The notes beneath the pieces are model-generated. The model saw only the letters and a list, made by a program, of their open reading frames with translations, searched no databases and was not told the DNA's origin. Positions 1 to 5,498 of a DNA stretch of 11,669 bases are shown piece by piece. The stretch comes from CAYYOS01 sp964473355 (lineage in GTDB: Bacteria > Pseudomonadota > Gammaproteobacteria > Burkholderiales > REEB80): NCBI GenBank assembly GCA_964473355.1, contig CAYYOS010000081.1:1-11669 (forward strand). Reading direction: 5' to 3'. Within the stretch, counting starts at the first letter, position 1. Every line of letters starts with the position of its first letter. The translations under genes and the position numbers were made by a program.

Positions 1-111
1 GCAGAGGCGGCTATTGGGAAGATACCGGATACGAATGGTACGCCGGGATATAAAATGGAGCGTAAAGTGAGGCTAACACCGGGTTTCGAAGCTAATGTGC
101 AGCGACAATAG
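1..111 (+). CDS. 3' end of an unidentified protein (partial)
   Basis: Frame 1 is open from the first base to a TAG at 109-111, giving the last 36 residues of a protein that begins outside the window. The tail is polar and basic, ending LTPGFEANVQRQ, with no membrane segment or motif I recognise. It converges on the yfdX gene, whose stop lies 22 bases downstream. The stop codon sits in the loop of a GC-rich hairpin, which supports a genuine gene end. An open frame this short can occur by chance, so this is likely but not certain, and no function is proposed. Confidence 0.5.
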   Translation, partial: AEAAIGKIPDTNGTPGYKMERKVRLTPGFEANVQRQ

Positions 112-135
112 CGGCCGCTGCACTCATGCGTTTTT
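97..135 (+). terminator. Terminator-like hairpin over the stop codon of the first gene
   Basis: Perfect 8-base arms GTGCAGCG (97-104) and CGCTGCAC (116-123) enclose an 11-base loop that contains the TAG stop. A run of five T follows at 131-135, but seven bases separate it from the stem, so the terminator is imperfect. It lies between convergent genes, a usual place for one. Confidence 0.5.
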
Positions 136-1042
136 AGAACCAGTCGGATAATTGTTTTTTAATCCGATCGAACCATCCCACACCGCTTCTCCCATCAGAC
201 GATTTTTTCTCGATGTCATCAAGCTCTTTGTATAAGGGTTTATAGTCCTTTTTCTTTGCATAACCTAGCATTTCGGCGATCTGCAATTGCTCTCGAGAAG
301 TTTGAAGGTTTCGTGCCAGCTTATCGTTCTCCTCCTTACTTCGACCTTTCTTTTCTGCGAGCGTTTGTGCTTCTTTAAGCAGAAGCTCGGCACGCAACTT
401 GGGGAGGGGGATTGCCTCTGTGGTGATCACGAGGGTATTCAGCGCCGCCTGTAACCTCGCTTTCGCTTCCTCTAACTTACCAGCGTCTATGAGTGGCGTG
501 ACGGCCTTGATCGCAGCGGGGTAAGTTCCCAATGGAATGTTTGTAGTATGGAAGTTTATCTCGCTGGCCAAGGTGGCAATTATGGGCCGCGCTTTCTGTA
601 TCTCACCATCATCTACCAACTCTTTGGCTTGCTTGACTGCGGCTTTGACGGCGTCAGGCGTGCCCAGTATGTCTATAGTCTGGACCTGCATTGCCGTAGG
701 AGCGAGCGCGAGTTTGGGGTCACGTGCCAAAATAAGCTCGAGCTTGCCCGTGGCGGCAGCCAGTGATTTCAGCGCCTCATCCTTTTGCTTTTTTTCCAAG
801 GCGGTGATTGCCTTTTCTGTTTCGGCGACCGCGCCTGCTGCATCGCCCATCAGTTGCTGGCGTTTTTTAGCGGCAGCGTCGGCTACCTGTGCATTAACCT
901 GCGGCTGGACCGACTGGCTAGTGGCCGGCGGCGACTCTGGATTTTTTTGTTGCGCCGGGTCGGCAGCGAAAACCGGGCCTGAAAGCATTAGACCCGCACC
1001 AAGTAAAGTGCTTACCAGCATTTTGGATCTAAAGTGATACAT
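134..1042 (-). CDS. yfdX: YfdX family periplasmic protein
   Basis: The protein has an N-terminal signal peptide (basic MYHFRSK, hydrophobic LVSTLLGAGLMLSGP, likely cleavage after VFA). A Gln/Pro-rich linker follows, then a helical domain rich in Ala, Lys and Glu that I recognise as YfdX. This family is linked to acid, envelope and heat stress and includes yfdX1/yfdX2 of the transmissible locus of stress tolerance; its biochemical role is unsettled. At about 302 residues it is longer than E. coli YfdX. Start choice: GGAG is only two bases from the ATG at 1048 but eight bases from the in-frame ATG at 1042, so 1042 is preferred. It lies directly downstream of hsp20 on the same strand and is probably co-transcribed. 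The two frames overlap by 14 bases only because of the apparent hsp20 frameshift; otherwise the gap would be about 70 bases. Confidence 0.9.
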   Translation of the reverse strand: MYHFRSKMLVSTLLGAGLMLSGPVFAADPAQQKNPESPPATSQSVQPQVNAQVADAAAKKRQQLMGDAAGAVAETEKAITALEKKQKDEALKSLAAATGKLELILARDPKLALAPTAMQVQTIDILGTPDAVKAAVKQAKELVDDGEIQKARPIIATLASEINFHTTNIPLGTYPAAIKAVTPLIDAGKLEEAKARLQAALNTLVITTEAIPLPKLRAELLLKEAQTLAEKKGRSKEENDKLARNLQTSREQLQIAEMLGYAKKKDYKPLYKELDDIEKKSSDGRSGVGWFDRIKKQLSDWF

Positions 1043-1622
1043 GTTCATATCTCCTTTCTGGTTGTCCTAAATAGCCAATCTGATTACAAAAACAAGGGTT
1101 AATATCGCTCCTTGCGTTATTCGACCTTGATAGAAAGACCTTGGGTTTCCCGGGCTCCGCCTTAGGGATTTCTACCCGCAGCACACCATTCTTATAGGAC
1201 GCCACTGCGCCCTCGGCCTTCACTGCTACTGGTAGGGGCACCACCCGGCGAAAGCTTCCGTAGGCGCACTGCATCATTCTCCAGCGACCCTCTTGGCTCT
1301 CTCTTTCGAAGCGTTTTTCTCCGCTGACGATGAGCGCATCGTTGAGTACATCTATGTTGATATCCTCTTTTGTCATGCCGGGAATTTCGACACGAATGAC
1401 CAAGCGCCGTTCGTCTTCAAAGACGTCTCCACCCAACATGGCCCAACTACGGCTGGGTACATAGGAGGCGTCGTCTATCTTACTGGCAGCAGGCATATCC
1501 GTTTTTTCGCCGGACTTAAAACGCGTAAACGCACCAGTGGCAGATTGCCACAGATTACGCCCGCTCTCCGTCACGTTTTCCAAGACAGATTCAATATTTT
1601 CTTTCAAGTCTTCCATTTTCAT
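1029..1622 (-). CDS. Small heat-shock protein Hsp20, 3' end apparently frameshifted
   Basis: Cytoplasmic holdase chaperone of the alpha-crystallin family, which binds unfolding proteins and passes them to ATP-dependent chaperones. From the ATG at 1622 the N-terminal arm covers residues 1-58. The alpha-crystallin domain covers about 59-156, with VFEDERRLVIRVEIPGM, GEKRFERE and the signature YKNGVLRVEIPK. The ATG at 1622 is eight bases from AGGAG (1631-1635); a TTG at 1628 is only two bases away and is less likely. After residue 162 (KPKV) the frame gives an atypical basic tail to 1029. Shifting by one base gives SIKVE and a stop at 1117-1119, the normal family ending with an I-x-V oligomerisation motif. 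The real protein is therefore probably 168 residues, or the gene is mutated. It is the first gene of a pair with yfdX, below a sigma-32-like promoter. Confidence 0.92.
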   Translation of the reverse strand: MKMEDLKENIESVLENVTESGRNLWQSATGAFTRFKSGEKTDMPAASKIDDASYVPSRSWAMLGGDVFEDERRLVIRVEIPGMTKEDINIDVLNDALIVSGEKRFERESQEGRWRMMQCAYGSFRRVVPLPVAVKAEGAVASYKNGVLRVEIPKAEPGKPKVFLSRSNNARSDINPCFCNQIGYLGQPERRYEHVSL

Positions 1623-1937
1623 TTTCAATCTCCTTTCATAAATCTGTACTGGTCTACAGCCTATTTGGCTGGTAAGAAAAAACCCAAAATAGGCGTCTTT
1701 TTAACCCAATATATGTGTTAATCGGAAGGTTTCAAGAACCCAAAAGCGGGTAGCTAGGGAAAAGCTGGGGATCAGTCTCATCAGCCGCAACGGGCTGTAA
1801 GCGGGATTCAGCTAGACATTGAAATTTGTTTAGTTGCCCAAATGTAAGCAAATAATTTCTTAGTCTATTAAAAGTTAAATATGGGCTTGAAATCACCTCG
1901 GTCTTCCTGTTCGCGTTTCTGGAATGCGTGGAATATC
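1623..1937. other. Divergent intergenic region between hsp20 and the psiE-like gene
   Basis: About 315 bases. The hsp20 side holds the ribosome site (1631-1635) and the sigma-32-like promoter. AACCCAA occurs three times, at 1681-1687, 1703-1709 and 1737-1743, flanking and inside the promoter. A small hairpin CAGCC-N6-GGCTG lies at 1782-1797. 1816-1880 is AT-rich and is the probable promoter zone for the + strand gene, but no convincing -35/-10 pair was found there. The frame is open back to 1881, without recognisable protein or ribosome site. Confidence 0.5.
1711..1736 (-). promoter_or_regulatory. Sigma-32-like heat-shock promoter for hsp20-yfdX
   Basis: On the minus strand CTTGAAA (1736-1730) matches the heat-shock -35 element exactly. 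After 11 bases comes ACACATAT (1718-1711), which agrees with CCCCATNT except at two positions. The spacer is at the short end of the known range. It lies about 90 bases upstream of the hsp20 ATG, and an Hsp20 gene is a classic member of this regulon, so sequence and context agree. Confidence 0.6.
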
Positions 1938-2369
1938 ATGACCGTGTACGAAAGGTTTGAGCAGGGTATAGCCTTGATCCTAACGGGCTTGATCGCGGTC
2001 GTTATTGTGGTTGCAACGCTGGAGCTTGCCAAAGAGGTCCTCCAACTGCTGCTTATTAACAAAATGAAGCCGCTTGATCACCGCCTATTTCAGACCCTGT
2101 TTGGTCAAGTGATGACGGTGCTAATCGCGCTTGAATTCAAGCACTCCATTCTAAAGGTGGTCGCGAGGAAGGAAAGTATCATTCAGGTCAAAACAATATT
2201 ATTAATCGGGCTACTGGTTATTTCACGCAAGTTCATTGTGCTTGACCTGGATGAATTTGAGGCGGAGATGATATTGGCGTTAGCGGCGTCAGTAGTGGGA
2301 CTGGCCGTTGCATACTGGCTCGTTAAGGAAAGAGGAGTGTCTAGCGCAGCGACTGCTAATAAGGAATGA
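1938..2369 (+). CDS. PsiE-like membrane protein
   Basis: A 143-residue polytopic inner-membrane protein. Four hydrophobic segments are visible from the ATG at 1938: LILTGLIAVVIVVATLEL, the FGQVMTVLIALEF stretch, VKTILLIGLLVISRKFIVLDL and MILALAASVVGLAVAYWLV. The combination of LIALEF, a central RK pair after ISRKFIVLDL, and LAVAYWLV near the end is the pattern of the phosphate-starvation-inducible PsiE family. The function is not established; a psiE-type gene is also part of the transmissible locus of stress tolerance. Start: the frame opens at ATG 1881 without a ribosome site and with an unlikely Ser/Arg/Trp leader. The ATG at 1938, begun MTVYERFEQ, fits the family better, though its upstream GTGGAA is weak. 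It is divergent from hsp20-yfdX and may share stress control with it. Confidence 0.8.
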   Translation: MTVYERFEQGIALILTGLIAVVIVVATLELAKEVLQLLLINKMKPLDHRLFQTLFGQVMTVLIALEFKHSILKVVARKESIIQVKTILLIGLLVISRKFIVLDLDEFEAEMILALAASVVGLAVAYWLVKERGVSSAATANKE

Positions 2370-2374
2370 CATTA

Positions 2375-2414
2375 ATGGGGATAATGGGTAATGTGATCCC
2401 CATGGCCTCTTTTT
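2375..2414 (+). terminator. Probable terminator after the psiE-like gene
   Basis: Perfect 8-base arms ATGGGGAT (2375-2382) and ATCCCCAT (2396-2403) enclose a 13-base loop, followed six bases later by five T at 2410-2414. It starts six bases after the stop codon and separates two convergent genes. Confidence 0.6.
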
Positions 2415-2470
2415 CTGTCGTCATTGTTTTCGGTCCTACAGTAAAATTATGCTAATCTTTGCGCCAATCA

Positions 2471-2965
2471 TCATCGAGTTGCCGAAAAAAGTGAATCATA
2501 CGATGCCTTGGAAAACCCGCTGATCTTTTTTCCATTTAACACCAACAACGGTATACCCTTCCCACCCTCAGCCGCCGCAAAAGCGCTCATTCCCGAGGGC
2601 GTGTCTATGTCATGCTCCTTAAAGCTTATTGATTTTTCATTAAGGTAGGTCTTAGCGTGCCGGCAATAGCCGCACCAAACCGCGGTGAATAATACCGGAC
2701 CGCTACCAGCTGAGGGTTTGTCGAGCCCAGCCAACCTGGCTTTCATGCTTTTTTGTAATTCATCGCGATAGCGGATGACAGATTCGGGCAAGGGCGTCGC
2801 GGGCAAATTGGTATAGGTAAACGTTTTTTCAATTTTACCGGTGGTAGGAGGTTGGTCGCTATAAACAACACCGCCATCGGGGCCGATGGATTTATATAGC
2901 GACCCTGCGTGCGTAACCAGGGGCACAAAAATTAGAAGGAGGAGAAATTTTTTAGGTAAAAACAA
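2471..2965 (-). CDS. Secreted DUF4124-glutaredoxin domain protein
   Basis: Numbered from a TTG at 2965 (164 residues): signal peptide MFLPKKFLLLLIFVPLVTHA, then a DUF4124 motif LYKSIGPDGGVVYSDQPP at 23-40, a linker, and a glutaredoxin-like domain from about 90. This contains VLFTAVWCGYC (W97, C98-G-Y-C101) and the cis-proline GIPLLVL (P139). The CxxC pair and exported position suggest a periplasmic thiol-disulfide role; the substrate is unknown. The frame is open to 3130, but the extra N-terminal part is polar, has no ribosome site and would bury the signal peptide. AAAGG at 2976-2980 lies ten bases before the TTG, so that start is preferred. It is convergent with the psiE-like gene and divergent from the CRP-family gene. 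Confidence 0.82.
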   Translation of the reverse strand: MFLPKKFLLLLIFVPLVTHAGSLYKSIGPDGGVVYSDQPPTTGKIEKTFTYTNLPATPLPESVIRYRDELQKSMKARLAGLDKPSAGSGPVLFTAVWCGYCRHAKTYLNEKSISFKEHDIDTPSGMSAFAAAEGGKGIPLLVLNGKKISGFSKASYDSLFSATR

Positions 2966-3378
2966 AAAAGGCGTACCTTTCGCTCGATTGTGGTTCGTAG
3001 TCTTGTCAATTAAACCACTGATTGGGGAACTCTCGCCCCGCCTAATCGAAACCGTCAGCTTTCCGGCGTTTGAGATACGAAATCGATACAACGGGCTAGG
3101 ATGAGCATACCATGCCCCTGTACGGCACAAACAAATTTAGATTTAGCTGGTGGAAGTCAGAATCGCCCGATCTCGCGGAGTGCGACCAGGAGGACGTTTT
3201 CTCACGACCAACCGAACACGTTTATGCAACATCGACAATGTCGTAAAATCTACAATTACTTTCCCTCGCATCCGAGTGGCTAGCGCTTGGTGCCGAGAGG
3301 ATACGGCTCAAGGCCGGTTTCACCGTCCTACGGATGCTAGCGAAAATACACACAAACAAACGCTAAAGTGGAGGTAAT
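2966..3378. other. Divergent intergenic region between the glutaredoxin and CRP-family genes
   Basis: About 410 bases without a recognisable gene; short frames in it have no ribosome site or family resemblance. It must hold promoters for both flanking genes. The clearest signal is an inverted repeat CGACA-A-TGTCG at 3233-3243 directly before a TAAAAT -10-like box (see separate entry). The + strand gene has a strong ribosome site, GGAGG at 3370-3374. Confidence 0.5.
3221..3249 (+). promoter_or_regulatory. Candidate promoter with operator upstream of the CRP-family gene
   Basis: TAAAAT (3244-3249) could be a -10 box, with a weak TTTATG (3221-3226) 17 bases upstream as -35. The perfect inverted repeat CGACA-A-TGTCG (3233-3243) fills the spacer and abuts the -10. 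A regulator bound there would control initiation. The start codon is about 130 bases downstream. The promoter call is tentative; the palindrome is plain in the sequence. Confidence 0.3.
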
Positions 3379-4053
3379 ATGTCCGCGGTAGAAGCTCCCA
3401 ATCCAAGTGCGTTAAAATCTGTCCCTTTTTTCCAGGGGCTTTCAGAGGAGGATCTTAGCGTCATATGGCAGTATGTAACGATTAAATCCTTCCAAAAAAA
3501 CGCCATCATTCTTAACGAGGGTGACCTCACCGATTCTTTATATGCGATTCTTGATGGCAAAGTAAAAATCTTTTTGAGCAACGAAAGCGGCAAAGAAATT
3601 GTTCTTGCAGTGGAGGGGCCGGGCGCGATATTCGGCGAAATGGCGCTGCTTGATGATGCACCGCGATCCGCTTCCATTATGACCCTCGAAGCTTCGCGCT
3701 TCGCTGTTATTTCCAGACCTGATTTTAAATCAGTATTGGCCAAAAATCCCGGGATCGCCTTCTCACTGATCCGTTTATTGTCACAAAGAGTGCGGCGGCT
3801 CACAGGGAGCGTCAAAGGCTTCGCCATGCTTAATGTTTATGGTCGGATCATAAGCCTGTTCCTAAGTCTGGCCAAGGAAGAAGCCGGTAAGCTGGTAATA
3901 GCGGAGAAACTTACCCACCAGGATATCGCAAGCCGGGTCGGCGCCTCACGGGAAATGGTGAGCTTAATCCTTAAGGATTTATCGGTAGGGGGCTATATCA
4001 GTATTGAAGGTAGGAAAACTACGATACTTAAAAAACCGCCGCTAGATTGGTAA
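3379..4053 (+). CDS. CRP/FNR-family transcription regulator (cyclic-nucleotide-binding type)
   Basis: A 224-residue protein of normal family length. Residues about 15-130 form the cNMP-binding beta-barrel, with the phosphate-binding cassette FGEMALLDDAPRSAS at 85-99. E87, R96 and S97 match the residues that hold cAMP in CRP. A long dimerisation helix follows (about 125-150), then a winged helix-turn-helix, LTHQDIASRVGASREMVSLILKDL, with recognition helix near 190-201. There are no cysteines, so it cannot be an iron-sulfur FNR. The sequence supports a cyclic-nucleotide or related ligand sensor. GGAGG (3370-3374) four bases before the ATG gives a firm start. It stands alone upstream of a block encoding a nucleotide cyclase, which makes a functional link attractive but unproved. 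Confidence 0.9.
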   Translation: MSAVEAPNPSALKSVPFFQGLSEEDLSVIWQYVTIKSFQKNAIILNEGDLTDSLYAILDGKVKIFLSNESGKEIVLAVEGPGAIFGEMALLDDAPRSASIMTLEASRFAVISRPDFKSVLAKNPGIAFSLIRLLSQRVRRLTGSVKGFAMLNVYGRIISLFLSLAKEEAGKLVIAEKLTHQDIASRVGASREMVSLILKDLSVGGYISIEGRKTTILKKPPLDW

Positions 4054-4088
4054 TTCCGAGCCCCGCCAAGAGAGAAACGTTAATATTT

Positions 4089-4117
4089 CACAAATCCCGC
4101 CCGTAACACCGCACAGA
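4089..4117 (+). promoter_or_regulatory. Spaced motif CACAAA-N8-GTAACaCCGCACAGA, copy 1
   Basis: CACAAA (4089-4094), eight bases, then GTAACACCGCACAGA (4103-4117). The same two blocks with the same spacing and one substitution recur at 10858-10886. Both copies are on the + strand, in intergenic DNA upstream of a gene for an exported protein. Probably a transcription-factor or promoter element; the factor is unknown. Confidence 0.45.
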
Positions 4118-4171
4118 TACTATTACTTATATCGGGCATAGTCTCTTATGTCCGGCAGCGTGCAAATGCCG

Positions 4172-4223
4172 TTGCGGGTTAACGCCGGAGATACGTCGGT
4201 CTAAGATCTGCGTTTACCCGCAA
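4172..4223. repeat. Imperfect inverted repeat, 14-base arms
   Basis: TTGCGGGTTAACGC (4172-4185) and GCGTTTACCCGCAA (4210-4223) pair at 13 of 14 positions around a 24-base loop. No T run follows, so it is not a standard terminator. It may be an operator, an RNA leader structure, or a scar of the rearrangement that left the substrate-binding-protein relic just downstream. Confidence 0.5.
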
Positions 4224-4248
4224 TCGGCCCTCGGAATGTCTAACATGC

Positions 4249-4361
4249 GCCGTAAAGCAACTAAATGGAAAAAGCGCTAACAATCAATCTGAAATCTACT
4301 AAGACGCTGGGCGGCGCGACCCATCCGCACTATTTTTCGCCCAGACGAAGTGATTACATGA
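4249..4361 (+). pseudogene. C-terminal relic of an ABC substrate-binding protein
   Basis: The frame opened by ATG 4265 reads ALTINLKSTKTLG, matching the C-terminal INLKTAKALG of copy A (7 of the 10 residues from INLK to LG) at the right distance from the gene end. In the next frame 4326-4361 reads RTIFRPDEVIT-stop, matching the family ending LLLRADEVI-stop. Removing one C from the CCC at 4320-4322 joins both into a normal tail. Upstream from about 4252, VKQLNGK fits VEQPTKF after another one-base shift. This is therefore the decayed 3' end of a further paralogue. Its old TGA (4359-4361) overlaps the ATG of copy A (4358-4360) as ATGA. The frameshift makes the relic read through in frame into copy A, which explains that gene's odd N-terminal extension. 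Confidence 0.75.
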
Positions 4362-5341
4362 GAGCTTTCGCGATCGCAATTGTCCTGGTTGTAACAAGTC
4401 TGGCCGGATTATTTATACCCGCCATGCAGGCTGGGGATAAAGTGCCGCGTATAGGTTGGCTCAACCCAGGTTCGGTGGCCTCGCAGGGCGCACTGTACGC
4501 GGCCTTCAAACAGGGCCTGCGCGAGCGGGGCTACATCGAGGGTCAGAACATCGTCATCGAGCAGCGCTGGGTAGAAGGAAAACTTGACCGTCTGCCGATA
4601 GTGGCAGCAGATTTAGTGCAGCTAAAGCCTGACGTGATCGTCGTGGCCGGGGCGGATGCCGTCCAGGCGGCCAGGGCAGCCACCCAGACAATTCCTATTG
4701 TAATGGCAACCAGCCCAAACCCCGTTGGGCTTGGCTTCATAGCCAGCTTCGCGCATCCCAGCCGCAATATCACCGGCATGTCTGGTCAGTCGGAGGACTT
4801 AGCGCCAAAGATGCTGGAGGTGCTTCGCGTTGCGTTGCCACGTGCCAAATACGTGGGGGTGCTAGGCAATCGGGAAAACCCGGCGACCCAACAAAGTTGG
4901 CTAATTGCACAGGACGCTGCCAAGATGTTGGGGGTGCGCGTCCAATTTACTGAGGCCGGGGGTCCAGACGAGATTGAGGCTGCTTTTGTCGCCATCGCGA
5001 AGCAACATCCGGGCGCGCTCCTGGTGATGGTGGACGCAATGCTGGTCAGCCAGCGTCAGCGCATTGTAGATCTGGCGGCCAAACATCGCTTGCCCGTGGT
5101 GTACCCGTTTCGCGAGTTCGTCGAGGTCGGTGGCCTGATGAGCTATGGCGTCAGTTTACAGGACAACTACGGGCGCGCAGCGACCTACGTGGACAAGATT
5201 CTGAAGGGCGCGAAACCCGGAAATCTTTCGGTGGAGCAGCCGACAAAGTTCGAGCTTGTGATTAATCTCAAGACCGCTAAGGCGCTCGGGGTTACGATTC
5301 CACCGGAACTAATGTTGCGCGCGGACGAGGTGCTACGATAA
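4358..5341 (+). CDS. ABC-type substrate-binding protein, copy A
   Basis: A periplasmic binding protein of the ABC_sub_bind (TrpX-like) family, 327 residues from the ATG at 4358. Signal peptide MRAFAIAIVLVVTSLAGLF, cleavage likely after AMQA. Family hallmarks follow: PRIGWL, FKQGLRERGYIEGQNIVIEQ, RLPIVAADLVQLKPDVIVV, IPIVMATSPNPVGLGFIASF, NITGMS, and the tail EQPTKFELVINLKTAKALG ending RADEVLR. The frame is open back to 4265, but that stretch is a relic of another copy. The 4358 start gives exactly the same length as copy B and places a signal peptide at the N-terminus. The ligand cannot be told from sequence; relatives are annotated for amino acids or other small organics. No permease or ATPase gene accompanies it. 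It is probably co-transcribed with the kinase downstream. Confidence 0.9.
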   Translation: MRAFAIAIVLVVTSLAGLFIPAMQAGDKVPRIGWLNPGSVASQGALYAAFKQGLRERGYIEGQNIVIEQRWVEGKLDRLPIVAADLVQLKPDVIVVAGADAVQAARAATQTIPIVMATSPNPVGLGFIASFAHPSRNITGMSGQSEDLAPKMLEVLRVALPRAKYVGVLGNRENPATQQSWLIAQDAAKMLGVRVQFTEAGGPDEIEAAFVAIAKQHPGALLVMVDAMLVSQRQRIVDLAAKHRLPVVYPFREFVEVGGLMSYGVSLQDNYGRAATYVDKILKGAKPGNLSVEQPTKFELVINLKTAKALGVTIPPELMLRADEVLR

Positions 5342-5387
5342 AGAAGAATCCATATAAGACGCCTTTTTCACGGCAAGGAGAAACTCA

Positions 5388-5498
5388 ATGAAAACCCGTA
5401 TCGTTGTCATGCCGTGCATGTTTGCCTGGGTGCCCGTGTCTGGCGGGGTTACAGTCCCGCCAGCGCTGCTGCCTCTTGCAGACGAGGTGATGCGGTGA
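5388..5498 (+). pseudogene. Mini-ORF: internally deleted substrate-binding-protein relic
   Basis: A 36-codon frame with a perfect ribosome site (AAGGAG 5375-5380, seven bases before the ATG). It starts MKTRIVVMPCMFAWVPV, like the beginning of a signal peptide, and ends GVTVPPALLPLADEVMR-stop, the C-terminal signature of the flanking genes (copy A ends GVTIPPELMLRADEVLR). Nearly the whole middle of a roughly 327-residue gene is missing. Its TGA (5496-5498) overlaps the GTG start of copy B (5495-5497) as GTGA, so translating it may couple into copy B. It could now work as a leader peptide. The homology of the tail is clear; function is inference. Confidence 0.75.

Noticed and set aside
111..120. 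Palindrome around GCGGCCGC after the first stop
   Set aside because: It is part of the longer hairpin already described as a terminator; no separate role is supported.
537..1037. Long + strand frames opposite yfdX and hsp20
   Set aside because: They lie antisense to genes with clear families, lack ribosome sites and give Cys/Ser-rich or irregular proteins.
1744..1815. Repeated AAGCGGG followed by AGCTAG (1744-1757 and 1799-1815)
   Set aside because: The gap between the two parts differs between copies and the match is short, so chance is likely.
3150..3377. Small + strand frames between the glutaredoxin and CRP-family genes
   Set aside because: No ribosome site, no recognisable protein character, and they occupy the region where promoters must lie.
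3379..4053. FNR-type oxygen sensor
   Set aside because: The protein contains no cysteine, so no iron-sulfur cluster can be bound.
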